From the NCBI RefSeq assembly GCF_003952385.1, contig NZ_CP034444.1, forward strand, positions 2,604,001-2,668,000: a DNA stretch of 64,000 nt, written 5' to 3'. The notes under the pieces are model-generated. The model was given only the letters and a program-made list of their open reading frames with translations, did no database searches and was not told the origin of the DNA. The position numbers and the translations under genes were made by a program. Within the stretch, counting starts at the first letter, position 1. Every line of letters begins with the position of its first letter. Of the stretch, positions 55,172 to 64,000 are shown in pieces. Source of the stretch: Mesorhizobium sp. M1D.F.Ca.ET.043.01.1.1 (lineage in GTDB: Bacteria; Pseudomonadota; Alphaproteobacteria; Rhizobiales; Rhizobiaceae).

Positions 55172-55385
55172 AAAAGCCTCATTTCCAGATGCCAGCCCGC
55201 CCCAAGATGTGGCAAGAATGAGACTCTTTCAGGCAAAAAGATGGCTAGATGGTTAGCAACCTCTGGACTTGGGTAAAACTTTATGAATGTCGCGAAATGA
55301 GCCCGTGAGCAACGCCGGCAAAATGGTTAATATTGCGGCCCGGGCTCGATTTTCGTTCATAATCAATTAACTGGCGGCAGCCGCC

Positions 55386-55709
55386 TCAGAACGGCAATTT
55401 CATTCCGGGCGGTATAGGCAGGCCCGCCGTCAACGCCTTGGTCTTTTCCTGCATGACCTGCTCGACCTTATTTTTGGCGTCATTGTGAGCGGCCAAAAGC
55501 AGGTCTTCGAGGATCTCGACCTCGTCGTCCTTGAGGAGCGAAGGATCGATCTTCAGCGCCTTCATCTCGAACTTGCCGGTCAGGGTGACGCTGACCAGGC
55601 CGCCGCCCGCCTGTCCGGTGGCTTCGAGCGTCGCGATCTCGTCCTGCATGGCCTGGAACTTGGCCTGCATTTCCTTCGCCTTGCCCATCAGGCCGAGAAG
55701 ATCCTTCAT
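55386..55709 (-). CDS. ybaB: YbaB/EbfC nucleoid-associated protein
   Basis: The 107-residue DNA-binding dimer begins at ATG 55709 ([19 protein letters not shown]). The helical first half, the [25 protein letters not shown] strand region and the C-terminal [10 protein letters not shown] are typical. It lies 22 bases after dnaX, the standard dnaX-ybaB order. Role: nucleoid association and gene regulation. Confidence 0.96.
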   Translation of the reverse strand: MKDLLGLMGKAKEMQAKFQAMQDEIATLEATGQAGGGLVSVTLTGKFEMKALKIDPSLLKDDEVEILEDLLLAAHNDAKNKVEQVMQEKTKALTAGLPIPPGMKLPF

Positions 55710-55731
55710 CGCAAACGTCCTTTTTGTTCCT

Positions 55732-57543
55732 TCAGATTTCTTCGTCGTCGGCCGACGTCTCGACCGGCAGGTCGGCATCGGCCTCTTCCGCTTCCGGCAC
55801 CTCCGGAATGCGCACGTCGATGATCTTGGCGCCCGGGAAGCGGGCGAGGATGGCGGCGACCGTCGGATCGCTCCTGGCATCGGAGAAGGCGTTCTCGCGC
55901 TTCGTCGTCTCCATCTCGGCCAGCGTCTGGCCTCCCTCTTCCTTCGACAGCGAGACCAGCCAGTTGCGCCCGGTCCAGGCGCGCAGCTTCGCGGTCAGGT
56001 CGTTGAGCAGCATCTTGGGCGCGTCGTCGGTCAGGCTGACGTCGATGCGGCCAGCTTCGATACGCACCGGCCGCACGCAGCGCTTCAAAATCACCTTGAA
56101 GGCGATGTCGCGGTTGGCGTCGGCAAGGGCCGCTATATCGGCCAGCGACTTCACCGGAACGGCGGGCGTCTCGACGACCGGCTCAGGCGCCGGAACGAAG
56201 GCGGCGGGCACGGGCTCAGCCTCGACCAGCCGCATGGTCTGCGCGCCGCCGGTTGAGGCCGGCATCCTGGCCTGCGCCACGGCGCTCGCGCCGGCGCCAC
56301 TGCCGGCCGGCGCTCCGTTGGCGCGCGGCGCGCCGTTTGGCACAGGCGCGGCGCCTTCCAGCGATTTCAGCGCCTCGTCCAGCGTCGGCAGGTCGGCGGC
56401 ATGCGCCAGCCGGATCAGCACCATCTCGCCGGCGCTGACCGGGCGGTTGGAGGACTGCACCTCCGGAATGCCCTTGAGCAGCATCTGCCAGGTCCGCGAC
56501 AGCACGCGCACGGAAAGCGCGCTCGCGAATTCGGCGCCGCGCCGGCGCTCATCCTCGGAGAGCGAGGCATCGTCTGCGGCGGCAGGCACGAAGCGCAGCC
56601 GGGTGACGAGGTGGTTGAATTCCGCCAGATCGGTGAGCACGGCGGCCGGATCGGCGCCGGTGTCGTATTGCGCGCGGAATTCGGCCAAGGCCGCCGCCAC
56701 ATCGCCCTTCATGACATGCTCGAACAGGTCGATGATGCGGGCGCGGTCGGCGAGCCCCAGCATGGCGCGCACCGCCTCGGCGCTGACGGCGCCGCTGCCG
56801 TGGGCGATCGCCTGGTCGAGGATGGAGAGCGAATCGCGCGCCGAGCCTTCGGCGGCGCGGGCGATCATCGCCAGGGCCTCATCGTCGACGGAAATGCCTT
56901 CCTTGGCGGCGATCGAGGAAAGATGCGCGACAAGCGCGCCGGCGTCGATGCGCCTCAGATCGAAGCGCTGGCAGCGCGACAGGACCGTGATCGGCACCTT
57001 GCGGATCTCGGTGGTGGCGAAGATGAATTTGACATGCGGTGGCGGCTCTTCCAGCGTCTTCAACAGGCCGTTGAAGGCCTGGGTGGAGAGCATGTGCACT
57101 TCGTCGATGATGTAGACCTTGTAGCGCGCCGAGACCGGCGCATAGCGGACACGGTCGATGATGTCCCTGATGTCGTCGATGCCGGTGTGGGAGGCGGCGT
57201 CCATCTCGATGACGTCGACATGGCGGCCTTCCATGATCGCCTGGCAGTGCTCGCCGGGCACGGACAGATCGACCGAGGGCTGGTCGACGGTGGCGGTCTT
57301 GTAGTTGAGCGCCCGCGCCAGGATGCGCGCCGTCGTCGTCTTACCGACGCCGCGCACGCCGGTCAGCATCCAGGCCTGGGCGATGCGGCCGGTGGCGAAG
57401 GCGTTGGTCAGCGTGCGGACCATCGGCTCCTGGCCGATCAGCTCGGAGAAATTCGAGGGGCGATATTTGCGCGCCAGCACGCGATAGGCGCCGGCCTTTT
57501 CCGTCTCCGGATTCTTTGGCCCCAAATTTCCGGCTTCGCTCAT
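55732..57543 (-). CDS. dnaX: DNA polymerase III subunit gamma/tau
   Basis: The 603-residue clamp-loader ATPase has Walker [12 protein letters not shown] near 62-72, SRC motif SRCQRF and a C-terminal tau-like region. The zinc module that normally follows Walker A has four cysteines; here only Cys100 ([10 protein letters not shown]) remains, so zinc binding there is unlikely. The C-terminal half has an Ala/Pro linker and a PolIII-tau-like domain. No A-AAA-AAG slippery stretch was noticed, so one product is likely. It follows the SRP RNA and precedes ybaB. Confidence 0.96.
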   Translation of the reverse strand: MSEAGNLGPKNPETEKAGAYRVLARKYRPSNFSELIGQEPMVRTLTNAFATGRIAQAWMLTGVRGVGKTTTARILARALNYKTATVDQPSVDLSVPGEHCQAIMEGRHVDVIEMDAASHTGIDDIRDIIDRVRYAPVSARYKVYIIDEVHMLSTQAFNGLLKTLEEPPPHVKFIFATTEIRKVPITVLSRCQRFDLRRIDAGALVAHLSSIAAKEGISVDDEALAMIARAAEGSARDSLSILDQAIAHGSGAVSAEAVRAMLGLADRARIIDLFEHVMKGDVAAALAEFRAQYDTGADPAAVLTDLAEFNHLVTRLRFVPAAADDASLSEDERRRGAEFASALSVRVLSRTWQMLLKGIPEVQSSNRPVSAGEMVLIRLAHAADLPTLDEALKSLEGAAPVPNGAPRANGAPAGSGAGASAVAQARMPASTGGAQTMRLVEAEPVPAAFVPAPEPVVETPAVPVKSLADIAALADANRDIAFKVILKRCVRPVRIEAGRIDVSLTDDAPKMLLNDLTAKLRAWTGRNWLVSLSKEEGGQTLAEMETTKRENAFSDARSDPTVAAILARFPGAKIIDVRIPEVPEAEEADADLPVETSADDEEI

Positions 57544-57642
57544 TCGCCGTCAAAAGCTCCAAGGACTGCAGGCGGCCGATTCCTGCGCATAGTCTCGCCC
57601 GCACGGCTCGGCGCCGTCAATGTCGCGGGAGAAAGGCGAAGA

Positions 57643-57743
57643 GGCGGGAGGCTGGAACAATGACCCGTTCCGGGCTCGTTAGGGCTGCTTCCTTCCGGAC
57701 CTGACCCGGTTGGCGAGTGGATCGTCCACCACCAACCTCCCGC
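57643..57743 (-). ncRNA. ffs: Signal recognition particle RNA (4.5S type)
   Basis: On the minus strand the apical domain GGTCAGGTCCGGAAGGAAGC and the following AGCC are the signature of bacterial SRP RNA. The ends GGGAGGTTGG and CCAGCCTCCC pair to close the long stem. Length is about 100 bases. It lies upstream of dnaX, a common alphaproteobacterial location, with a good promoter directly before the 5' end. Confidence 0.95.
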
Positions 57744-57747
57744 GCTC

Positions 57748-57776
57748 CATATCGGCAATTCAGCGGCGAAATGCAA
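57748..57776 (-). promoter_or_regulatory. Promoter of the SRP RNA gene
   Basis: On the minus strand TTGCAT and GATATG are spaced by 17 bases and end about five bases before the SRP RNA 5' end, which matches a start site at the base of the stem. Confidence 0.7.
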
Positions 57777-57921
57777 GGGTGGAGGTGAACGACCACCCCG
57801 CCCATGCGCCAGAGACGACCTTCAAATCCGCAGTAGCGGCCAATGATTCGCTTGCAGCCATCTTGCCGCCGCTCTAGCGTTCCCCGGTTTGGAAAAGACC
57901 ACAAGAGCGAAGGAAACGCCC

Positions 57922-58341
57922 ATGCTGCCTGGCCTCAAGGCCGGATTCACGCTGGACGCCCGATTGGAGGCGGACAGCGAGCAGCTGATGTGGCTTGGCC
58001 TCTGCGAGCTTCGGCTGATGAACGATCGCCGCTGGCCGTGGCTGGTGCTGGTGCCGCAGCGGCCGGGGATCGAGGAATTGCACGAGCTGACGCCGCTCGA
58101 CCAGACGATGCTGACCTTCGAGACCAATATGGTGGCGCAGGCGCTGAAGCGCGTGACGGGCTGCACCAAGATCAACACCGGCGCTTTGGGCAACATCGTG
58201 CGCCAGCTGCATGTCCATGTCATCGCCCGCACCGAAGGCGATCCCGGCTGGCCGGGACCGGTCTGGGGGCACGGCATGCGCGAGCCCTATCAGCGCCCCG
58301 AGATCCGACGGTTTGCCGAAACGATCAAGGCAGCGCTATAA
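57922..58341 (+). CDS. HIT-domain protein
   Basis: This 139-residue histidine-triad hydrolase carries the active motif QLHVHVIAR (H-x-H-x) near 97-105 and NTGALGNIVRQ before it. The usual HxHxHxx has QxHxH form here, as in rhizobial members. It likely acts on nucleotide phosphoramidates or dinucleoside polyphosphates. The ATG at 57922 has GAAGGA upstream; an earlier start at 57889 is less likely. nudC follows after 42 bases, so the pair may handle nucleotides together. Confidence 0.85.
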   Translation: MLPGLKAGFTLDARLEADSEQLMWLGLCELRLMNDRRWPWLVLVPQRPGIEELHELTPLDQTMLTFETNMVAQALKRVTGCTKINTGALGNIVRQLHVHVIARTEGDPGWPGPVWGHGMREPYQRPEIRRFAETIKAAL

Positions 58342-58383
58342 GTCCCAACTCTCCCAACCCTTGAGTCCCCGGTCCCGAATCCC

Positions 58384-59325
58384 ATGAGCTTCCGCCTGTT
58401 TGACGCGCCCTTGCGCGAGCCAAGTCAGTTCGTCGGCTTCGCCGGCAACCATATCGACCGGCAATCGGAAAACCGCGCCGACGACGCAGTCGAGAAGGCG
58501 CTTGCCGAGCGATCGGCGCGGCTGATGCTGATGCATGGCGGCAGGCTTTATCTGAAGCTCGCCGACGGCAGCTTCGACCCATGGTTCGAGGCGGCGGAAA
58601 GCCAGGCCTTCGAGGCTTCGCTCGACCGCGGCGTGCTGCTCGGCCTTTCCGAAAATGGCCCGGTGCTTGCCGTGCCTGCGGGCATCGAGCCGGAAAACCT
58701 GCCGGAAACGGTAAAGGCGATCGATTACCGCTCCGTCTACATGCAGGGGCTGATCGACGAAGCGGCGGCAGGCGCGCTGGCGCAAGGGGCGGCGCTGCTC
58801 GCCTGGCATGCCAGCCATGGCTTCTGCTCGAAATGCGGCAATCGCTCGGAAATGCGCGCCGGCGGCTACAGGCGCCATTGTCCGGCCTGCGGCACCGAGC
58901 ATTTCCCGCGCACCGACCCGGTGGCGATCATGCTGACGGTGACGCGCGACAAATGCCTGCTCGGGCGCGGCCGGCATTTCGGGCCGGGCATGTATTCGGC
59001 CCTTGCCGGCTTCATAGAGCCCGGCGAGACGATCGAGGCCGCGGTGCGCCGCGAGACGCTGGAAGAGGCCGGGATCCGGCTCGGCCGCGTCGTCTACCAT
59101 GCCAGCCAGCCCTGGCCGTTCCCCTATTCGCTGATGATCGGCTGCTTCGGCGAGCCGCTCAACGAGGATATCCAGGCAGATCTCAACGAGCTCGAGGACT
59201 GCCGCTGGTTCTTCCGCGAGGAGGTGCGCTCGATGCTGGAGAGAACCCATCCCGGCGATCTGATTACGCCGCCGAAAGGAGCGATCGCCCACCATCTCAT
59301 CCGCGCCTGGGTCGACAGCGAGTAG
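58384..59325 (+). CDS. nudC: NAD+ diphosphatase NudC
   Basis: This 313-residue Nudix enzyme hydrolyses NAD(H) and can remove NAD caps from RNA. It has an N-terminal NudC domain, the zinc ribbon CSKCGNRSEMRAGGYRRHCPACG near 149-171 and the Nudix box GFIEPGETIEAAVRRETLEEAG near 209-230. The SQPWPFPYSLM motif after the box is diagnostic of NudC. It follows the HIT gene, and a Dabb-protein gene starts 14 bases later. Confidence 0.95.
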   Translation: MSFRLFDAPLREPSQFVGFAGNHIDRQSENRADDAVEKALAERSARLMLMHGGRLYLKLADGSFDPWFEAAESQAFEASLDRGVLLGLSENGPVLAVPAGIEPENLPETVKAIDYRSVYMQGLIDEAAAGALAQGAALLAWHASHGFCSKCGNRSEMRAGGYRRHCPACGTEHFPRTDPVAIMLTVTRDKCLLGRGRHFGPGMYSALAGFIEPGETIEAAVRRETLEEAGIRLGRVVYHASQPWPFPYSLMIGCFGEPLNEDIQADLNELEDCRWFFREEVRSMLERTHPGDLITPPKGAIAHHLIRAWVDSE

Positions 59326-59339
59326 GAGTAGGGAGCAAA

Positions 59340-59639
59340 ATGATCCGTCATACCGTCGTGTTCACGCTGAAGCATCCGCCGCATTCGCTGGAGGCGAAGC
59401 GATTCCTCCATGACGCGAAGAAGATCCTGACTGGGATAAAAGGTGTCACGCATTTCGAGCAGCTGCGGCAGGTCAGCCCCAAGAACGACTATCAGTTCGG
59501 CTTCTCGATGGAGTTTGCCGACCAGGCCGCCTACACCAGGTACAACGAGCATCCCGACCATGTCGCGTTCGTGCGCGACCGCTGGGTGCCCGAGGTCGAG
59601 GCGTTCATGGAGATCGACTACGTGCCGCTGGGTTTCTGA
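59340..59639 (+). CDS. Dabb-family (stress-responsive A/B barrel) protein
   Basis: The 99-residue single-domain protein has the dimeric alpha/beta barrel pattern: MIRHTVVFTLKHPPHSLEAK at the N-terminus, FGFSMEFADQAAYTRYNEHPDHVAFV in the middle and the C-terminal EVEAFMEIDYVPLGF. Dabb proteins are often of unknown function or heme/small-molecule binding. The ATG at 59340 follows GGGAGCAAA. It is convergent with pheA with 12 bases between stops. Confidence 0.88.
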   Translation: MIRHTVVFTLKHPPHSLEAKRFLHDAKKILTGIKGVTHFEQLRQVSPKNDYQFGFSMEFADQAAYTRYNEHPDHVAFVRDRWVPEVEAFMEIDYVPLGF

Positions 59640-59651
59640 AGCGGGTCGCGC

Positions 59652-60515
59652 CTAATCCGCGACCTTCCACTGCTCACGCGAGGCGCTCGCCGGATAGACG
59701 CCGAGGATGCGCATCTCGCGCGAGAAGAAGCGCAGTTCGTCGAGCGCCAGCTTGACCAGCGGATCGTCGGGGTGGCCCTCGATGTCGGCATAGAACAGCG
59801 TCGCGGTGAAGGCGCCGAGCTGGTAGCTCTCGAGCTTGGTCATGTTGATGCCGTTGGTGGCGAAGCCGCCCATGGCCTTGTAGAGCGCGGCCGGCACGTT
59901 GCGGACGCGGAAGATGAAAGTGGTCATCATCCTGGCGTCCGGCGACGGGCGTTCGGCCCATTGCTTGTTCTTGGTCAGCACGACGAAACGGGTAACGTTG
60001 GAGTCGGTGTCCTCGACATTCTTCTCGATGATGTCGAGACCGTAGAGCTCGGCGGCGAGCGCCGGCGCGAGCGCGGCCATGGTGCGGTCCTTGACCTCGG
60101 AGACCATTTTCGCCGACCCAGCCGTGTCGCCGGCGACCACCGGCTTCCAGCCGTTCTTGCGGATGTATTTGCGGCACTGGCCAAGCGCGTGGATGTGGCT
60201 GTGCACGGTCCTGATTTCTTCGCGCTTGACGCCGGGCAGCACCATCAGCTGGAAGTGGATCGGCAGGAAATACTCGCCGACGATATGCAGGCGCGATTCC
60301 GGCAGCAGATGATGGATGTCGGCGACACGGCCCGCGATCGTGTTCTCGATCGGGATCATGGCGAGTTCGGCCTTGCCGGTCTCGACCGCGTTGAAGGCGT
60401 CCTCGAAGGTCGGACAGGGCAACGGCTCCATCGGAGGGAACATGTTGCGGCAGGCGGTGTCGGAATTGGCGCCCGGCTCGCCCTGGAAGGAGATTCTGTT
60501 GGTCTTTTCAGGCAT
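59652..60515 (-). CDS. pheA: Prephenate dehydratase
   Basis: The 287-residue enzyme converts prephenate to phenylpyruvate in phenylalanine synthesis. The catalytic domain (1-185) includes ISFQGEPGANSDTACRNMFP, the substrate motif NVTRFVVLTKN and MVSEVKDRTMAAL. An ACT domain (about 195-275: TTFIFRVRNVPAALYKAMGGFA, ESYQLGAFTATLFYADIEG) gives phenylalanine feedback. It is a monofunctional dehydratase with no chorismate mutase domain. It follows kdsB by 26 bases and is probably in one operon with it. Confidence 0.95.
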   Translation of the reverse strand: MPEKTNRISFQGEPGANSDTACRNMFPPMEPLPCPTFEDAFNAVETGKAELAMIPIENTIAGRVADIHHLLPESRLHIVGEYFLPIHFQLMVLPGVKREEIRTVHSHIHALGQCRKYIRKNGWKPVVAGDTAGSAKMVSEVKDRTMAALAPALAAELYGLDIIEKNVEDTDSNVTRFVVLTKNKQWAERPSPDARMMTTFIFRVRNVPAALYKAMGGFATNGINMTKLESYQLGAFTATLFYADIEGHPDDPLVKLALDELRFFSREMRILGVYPASASREQWKVAD

Positions 60516-60541
60516 GCGCCGATGTCTCGCTTGCGGATGTC

Positions 60542-61270
60542 TCAGTTTGAAATGATTTGCCTGGCGCGCTCGAGGTCGCCGGGCGTGTCGACGCCGAGGG
60601 GCGGGGAATTGACGATCTCGGCGTCGATGCGCATGCCGGCTTCCAGTGCCCGCAACTGCTCCAGCCGCTCACGACGCTCCAGGGGCGACGGCTTCAGCGC
60701 CACGAAGCGCTCAAGCGCGGCGCGGCGGTAGGCGTAGAGGCCGATGTGGTGATAGAGCGGGCCTTCGCCCCACGGCGCCGTGGCGCGCGTGAAATAGAGC
60801 GCCTTCAGCCTCGTCGCGGAGAGCGGCGAGCCGACGATCTTGACGACGTTGGGATTGGTCTTTTCCTCGTCGCGCACGATCTCGACGCCGAGCGTGGCGA
60901 TGTCGACCGAAGGGTCGGCGAACGGCCGCAGCGACGCACCGATGATTTCGGGGTCGATCGTCGGCAGGTCGCCCTGGACATTGACGATCGTTTCGACCTT
61001 CTTCTCCGGGTCAAGCGCTGTGAGGGCCTCGAAGATGCGATCGGAGCCCGATTCGTGGTCCGCGCGCGTCATGACGGCCTCGAAGCCGTGCGCCCGCACC
61101 GCGTCGGCGACGGCCTCCGTGTCGGTCGCCACCACCACGCGGCCAAGCCCCGCCTCGGCGCCGCGACGGGCGACATGGACGATCATCGGCGCGCCGGCGA
61201 TGTCGGCCAGCGGCTTGCCCGGCAGGCGCGTCGAGGCCATGCGAGCGGGGATCAGGATCAATGTCGACAT
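60542..61270 (-). CDS. kdsB: 3-deoxy-manno-octulosonate cytidylyltransferase
   Basis: The 242-residue enzyme activates Kdo as CMP-Kdo for lipopolysaccharide core. The N-terminus [20 protein letters not shown] (CTP-binding P-loop-like), [12 protein letters not shown] and [11 protein letters not shown] (metal-binding) are all conserved. The start is ATG 61270. A longer frame upstream is not family-like. It is divergent from the cytochrome c gene and lies upstream of pheA. Confidence 0.95.
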   Translation of the reverse strand: MSTLILIPARMASTRLPGKPLADIAGAPMIVHVARRGAEAGLGRVVVATDTEAVADAVRAHGFEAVMTRADHESGSDRIFEALTALDPEKKVETIVNVQGDLPTIDPEIIGASLRPFADPSVDIATLGVEIVRDEEKTNPNVVKIVGSPLSATRLKALYFTRATAPWGEGPLYHHIGLYAYRRAALERFVALKPSPLERRERLEQLRALEAGMRIDAEIVNSPPLGVDTPGDLERARQIISN

Positions 61271-61463
61271 TAGACTTTCGGGGCGGCCGGGAAAGCGGAT
61301 GGAAAAGTGGCAAAACGTCTCACTGGAAGCGCCCTTATAGGTGTTGCAACGCCGAAGCAAAAGACCTAGTTTCCGCGCGATTTGACTGGCCCTTCCGGGC
61401 CTTTCGCGATACCGACGGACGGAGTGGACGGGACGGTCCGCCGGAAAAGGGAGCAAGGGGCGT

Positions 61464-62138
61464 ATGGATTCCAACGAAGTCAACAAGCTGCTCGCCGGAT
61501 TCCTCGGAACCGTCTTCGTCGTCTTTTCCGTGGGCATCGTGTCGAACGCGCTGTTTGCTTCGCCTGCGCCCGAAAAACCCGGCTTCGCCATCGAGGCTCA
61601 GGAGCCGGCCGAGGGCGGTGGCGCAGCTGCCCCGGCCGCGGAAGCCAAGCCGATCGCCGATCTGCTCGCAACCGCCAATGCCGAGGCGGGCGCCGCCATC
61701 TTCAAGAAGTGCCAGGCCTGTCACTCCGGCGAGAAGGGCGGCCCGAACAAGGTCGGTCCGGATCTGTGGGACATCGTCGACCGGCCCGTCGCCGAGCACG
61801 AAGGCTTCGCCTATTCGGCCGGCATGAAGGATTTTTCGAAGGGCGGCGCCGAGAAATGGACCTACGACAACCTCAACCACTTCATCAACTCGCCGAAGAA
61901 GTTCGTGAAGGGCACGGCGATGGGCTTCGCCGGCCTGCCCAAGGATGAGGATCGCGCCAACGTGATCGCCTACCTGCGCACGCTGTCGGACAATCCGAAG
62001 CCGCTGCCGCAGCCGGGCGCTTCGGCCGAAGCAAAGCCGGCGGAAGGCGCTGCACCCGCCAAGCCTGCCGAAGGAGCGGCACCGGCCAAGCCGGCCGAGG
62101 GCGCCGCGCCCGCCAAGCCGGCTGCGCCCGCTCAATAA
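61464..62138 (+). CDS. cycM: Membrane-anchored cytochrome c (CycM type)
   Basis: This 224-residue class I cytochrome has one N-terminal membrane anchor (about 9-31), an Ala-rich linker, haem site CQACH (83-87) and likely methionine ligand Met153 (GTAMGF). CycM-type cytochromes carry electrons from the bc1 complex to the aa3 oxidase in rhizobia. The C-terminus has three exact nine-residue repeats (KPAEGAAPA) encoded at about 62034-62114. AAGGGG precedes the ATG, and a strong terminator follows 25 bases after the stop. Confidence 0.92.
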   Translation: MDSNEVNKLLAGFLGTVFVVFSVGIVSNALFASPAPEKPGFAIEAQEPAEGGGAAAPAAEAKPIADLLATANAEAGAAIFKKCQACHSGEKGGPNKVGPDLWDIVDRPVAEHEGFAYSAGMKDFSKGGAEKWTYDNLNHFINSPKKFVKGTAMGFAGLPKDEDRANVIAYLRTLSDNPKPLPQPGASAEAKPAEGAAPAKPAEGAAPAKPAEGAAPAKPAAPAQ

Positions 62139-62162
62139 ACAATTTGTCATGAAGACACCTTG

Positions 62163-62189
62163 GAAAAGCCGGGTTCGTCCCGGCTTTTC
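62163..62189 (+). terminator. Rho-independent terminator after the cytochrome gene
   Basis: GAAAAGCCGGG and CCCGGCTTTTC form a perfect 11-bp stem with a five-base loop, followed by TGTT. The poly-T side is partly in the stem. Confidence 0.88.
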
Positions 62190-62275
62190 TGTTAGGAAAG
62201 CCGCATATTGGGCGACAAAGACCGTCCCTTGCGGTTTTCACCGGCGTCAAATGATCTAGATTGCCGGTGGGCAGA

Positions 62276-62371
62276 GCAATTCCAGGAAAAGTGGGAACCG
62301 GTTTTCCGTCCGGAATTGCGTCGAAACAAAGCGAAGGAGCGGTCGTCGTTTTCGTAAAACGATGACGCTCC
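62276..62371 (+). repeat. Bipartite RIME-like palindromic element
   Basis: The first palindrome (62276-62319) has arms GCAATTCC and GGAATTGC with the core AAAAGTGGGAACCGGTTTT. The second (62336-62371) has arms GGAGC and GCTCC with inner GTCGTCGTTTT/AAAACGATGAC pairing. It lies just before the binding-protein gene. Confidence 0.9.
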
Positions 62372-62394
62372 AGAGCTCGCGACGAGGAGAACGC

Positions 62395-64000
62395 ATGACG
62401 GTTGGCCGCTCCCGGACACTTTTCCCATCGACGACACTTTTCGCATCGATGCTGGCGTTCGTCCTTGCAGCCAGTCTGCCGGCCGGTGCCGCCGACGAAT
62501 GGCACACCTCCTCCTCGCTGATCGGCCCTTCCAAATACGGCGAGAATTTCCAGCGCTACGACTACGTCAATCCGGACGCGCCGAAGGGCGGCACCTACAA
62601 CTCCGTGGTTACCGGCACTTTCGACAGCTTCAACCCTTATATCGTGCAGGGATCGCCGGCCGCCGGCTTCGCGCCGTTCGGCGGCGGGCTGCTCTACGAC
62701 ACGCTGATGGATCAGGCACAGGACGAAGGCAGCGTCAGCCACCCGCTGATCGCCGAGGCCTACAAATACCCTGCGGACTACTCCTCGGCGACCTACCGGC
62801 TCGACCCGCGCGCCAAATGGCACGACGGCCAGCCGATCACCGTCGACGACGTGGTCTGGTCGTTCCAGGTGCTCAAGACCAACAGCCCGATGTACAACCG
62901 GTATTTCGAGAATGTGACCGAAGCGGTCGCCCTCTCGGACCGCGAGGTCGAGTTCCATTTCAACCAGAAGGGCAATCGGGAACTGCCGAAGATCATCGGC
63001 GACTTGGTCGTGCTGCCGAAGCACTGGTGGGAGGGCACCGACGCCAGCGGCAAGAAGCGCGACGTCACCAAGCCGACGCTGGAGCCGCCGCTGGGCTCGG
63101 CCGCCTACAAGATCGCCAGCTTCAAGCCTGGCTCGGAGATCGTCTGGCAGCGCGTGCCCGACTACTGGGGCGCCAAGCTGCCGGTGAAGGTCGGCCGCGA
63201 GAATTTCGACACCCAGCGCTTCACCTACATCCTGGACGACAATGCCTCCCGGCAGGCCTTCACCAAGGGCGGGCTCGACGACATCAAGCCGGAAAACAGC
63301 TCGCGGCGCTGGGCGACGGCCTACAACTTTCCGGCGGTGGGCGCCGGAGACGTGGTCAAAAAGGAATTCAAGACAACCTCGCCCGAGCCGATGCAGGCTT
63401 TCGTGCTCAACCAGCGGCGGCCGCTGTTCCAGGATCGGCTGGTGCGCGCCGCGCTGACCTATCCGTTCGACTTCGAAACGATGAACCGGACGCTGTTCTA
63501 CAATTCGAACACGCGCACCCACAGCTATTTCGGGGGTACGGAACTGGCGTCGAGCGGGCTGCCGCAAGGCAAGGAGCTCGAAATCCTGGAGAAATATCGC
63601 GACAAGCTGCCGCCGGAGTTGTTCACACAGGAATTCAAGCTACCGGTCTACGATTCACCGCAAGCCGAACGCAAATATCTGAAGCAGGCTGTCGACCTCT
63701 TTGCCAAGGCAGGCTGGGTGATCAAGGACGGCAAGATGGTGAACGCCAAGACCGGCGCGCTGTTCAAGTTCGAAATACTCGGCTCGAACGACACCGACCA
63801 GGTCATCGCGAGTCCCTGGATCGCCAACCTGCGCAAGATCGGCCTCGACGCGACGCTGCGGATCATCGACCAGACGCAGTACATCAACCGCGTCAACAAT
63901 TTCGACTACGACGCCATCACCAGCGTACTCCAGCAATCGGAATCGCCAGGGAACGAGCAGCGCGACTTCTGGAGCTCGAAGGCGGCGGACTCGCCGGGAT
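62395..64000 (+). CDS. ABC transporter substrate-binding protein (YejA type), 3' partial
   Basis: The frame from ATG 62395 (GAGGAG upstream) stays open for about 535 codons to the window edge. A signal peptide (about 18-36, cleavage after AGAA) leads into an SBP_bac_5 domain with YVNPDAPKGGTYNSVV, TGTFDSFNPYIVQG, KWHDGQPITVDDVVWSF and YPFDFETMNRTLFYN. These are characteristic of YejA-like binding proteins of the Yej importer, which in E. coli takes up microcin C and peptides. The permease and ATPase genes should follow outside the window. An antisense open frame across it is a GC artefact. Confidence 0.92.
   Translation, partial: MTVGRSRTLFPSTTLFASMLAFVLAASLPAGAADEWHTSSSLIGPSKYGENFQRYDYVNPDAPKGGTYNSVVTGTFDSFNPYIVQGSPAAGFAPFGGGLLYDTLMDQAQDEGSVSHPLIAEAYKYPADYSSATYRLDPRAKWHDGQPITVDDVVWSFQVLKTNSPMYNRYFENVTEAVALSDREVEFHFNQKGNRELPKIIGDLVVLPKHWWEGTDASGKKRDVTKPTLEPPLGSAAYKIASFKPGSEIVWQRVPDYWGAKLPVKVGRENFDTQRFTYILDDNASRQAFTKGGLDDIKPENSSRRWATAYNFPAVGAGDVVKKEFKTTSPEPMQAFVLNQRRPLFQDRLVRAALTYPFDFETMNRTLFYNSNTRTHSYFGGTELASSGLPQGKELEILEKYRDKLPPELFTQEFKLPVYDSPQAERKYLKQAVDLFAKAGWVIKDGKMVNAKTGALFKFEILGSNDTDQVIASPWIANLRKIGLDATLRIIDQTQYINRVNNFDYDAITSVLQQSESPGNEQRDFWSSKAADSPG

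Noticed and set aside
61885..63567. Open frame of 560 codons on the minus strand across the cytochrome tail and the YejA-like gene
   Set aside because: The plus-strand frame from 62395 is clearly a YejA-type protein with a signal peptide; the antisense frame also crosses a terminator and a repeat.

Overview
The window is high-GC alphaproteobacterial chromosome, most likely Rhizobiales and close to Mesorhizobium. The reasons are the irr-fabA-fabB-fabI block, the lnt-phrR-metK-trmB block (lnt is actA in Sinorhizobium), the YlxR-L7Ae fusion next to nusA, a short 4.5S-type SRP RNA upstream of dnaX, and many copies of a bipartite palindromic repeat resembling the RIME elements of rhizobia. Almost all of it is core genome. 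I see no prophage, insertion sequence, CRISPR array, tRNA or rRNA.

Layout. 1-3 kb: the end of an aconitase-X small subunit, a 2-hydroxyacid dehydrogenase, an SH3 periplasmic protein, a DUF4260 membrane protein and the iron regulator irr. 3-6 kb: the anaerobic-type unsaturated fatty acid genes fabA, fabB and fabI. 6-9 kb: a GGDEF-EAL protein with a degenerate GGDEF site, a four-copy tandem palindrome array and rsmC. 8.8-20.2 kb: the translation/transcription block rimP-nusA-ylxR-infB-rbfA-truB, then corA, rpsO and pnp. It has a promoter plus terminator-like hairpin before rimP and a strong terminator after pnp. 20.4-31.8 kb: a small unknown ORF, then trmB, metK, phrR, lnt, a VOC protein, corC, ybeY, phoH, miaB, plsC, rimI and tsaB. 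31.9-39.6 kb: a periplasmic iron module (DUF1513, imelysin, di-heme protein, bfr, bfd, imelysin) and a divergent ferredoxin reductase, with a near-ideal Irr box between the two directions. 39.6-46.5 kb: gabT and a two-adaptor RND efflux operon. 46.5-52 kb: a frameshifted DUF4926 remnant and a dppABCDF-type peptide ABC operon. 52-57.8 kb: mltB, recR, a SleB-type hydrolase, ybaB, dnaX and the SRP RNA. 57.9-64 kb: a HIT protein, nudC, a Dabb protein, pheA, kdsB, a membrane-anchored cytochrome c and the start of a YejA-like binding protein.

How the parts work together. The window holds both the iron regulator Irr (2.5 kb) and a probable target: an imelysin/di-heme uptake module joined to bacterioferritin, its ferredoxin partner and a candidate reductase. 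The ribosome/transcription genes form one long minus-strand block whose leader looks attenuated. The most informative unexplained structures are non-coding: leader hairpins before rimP and metK, a hairpin between a perfect Shine-Dalgarno and its start codon, and repeat copies whose palindromic arms differ yet stay complementary, including one copy read as protein at the end of tsaB. No clearly new multi-gene system was found.
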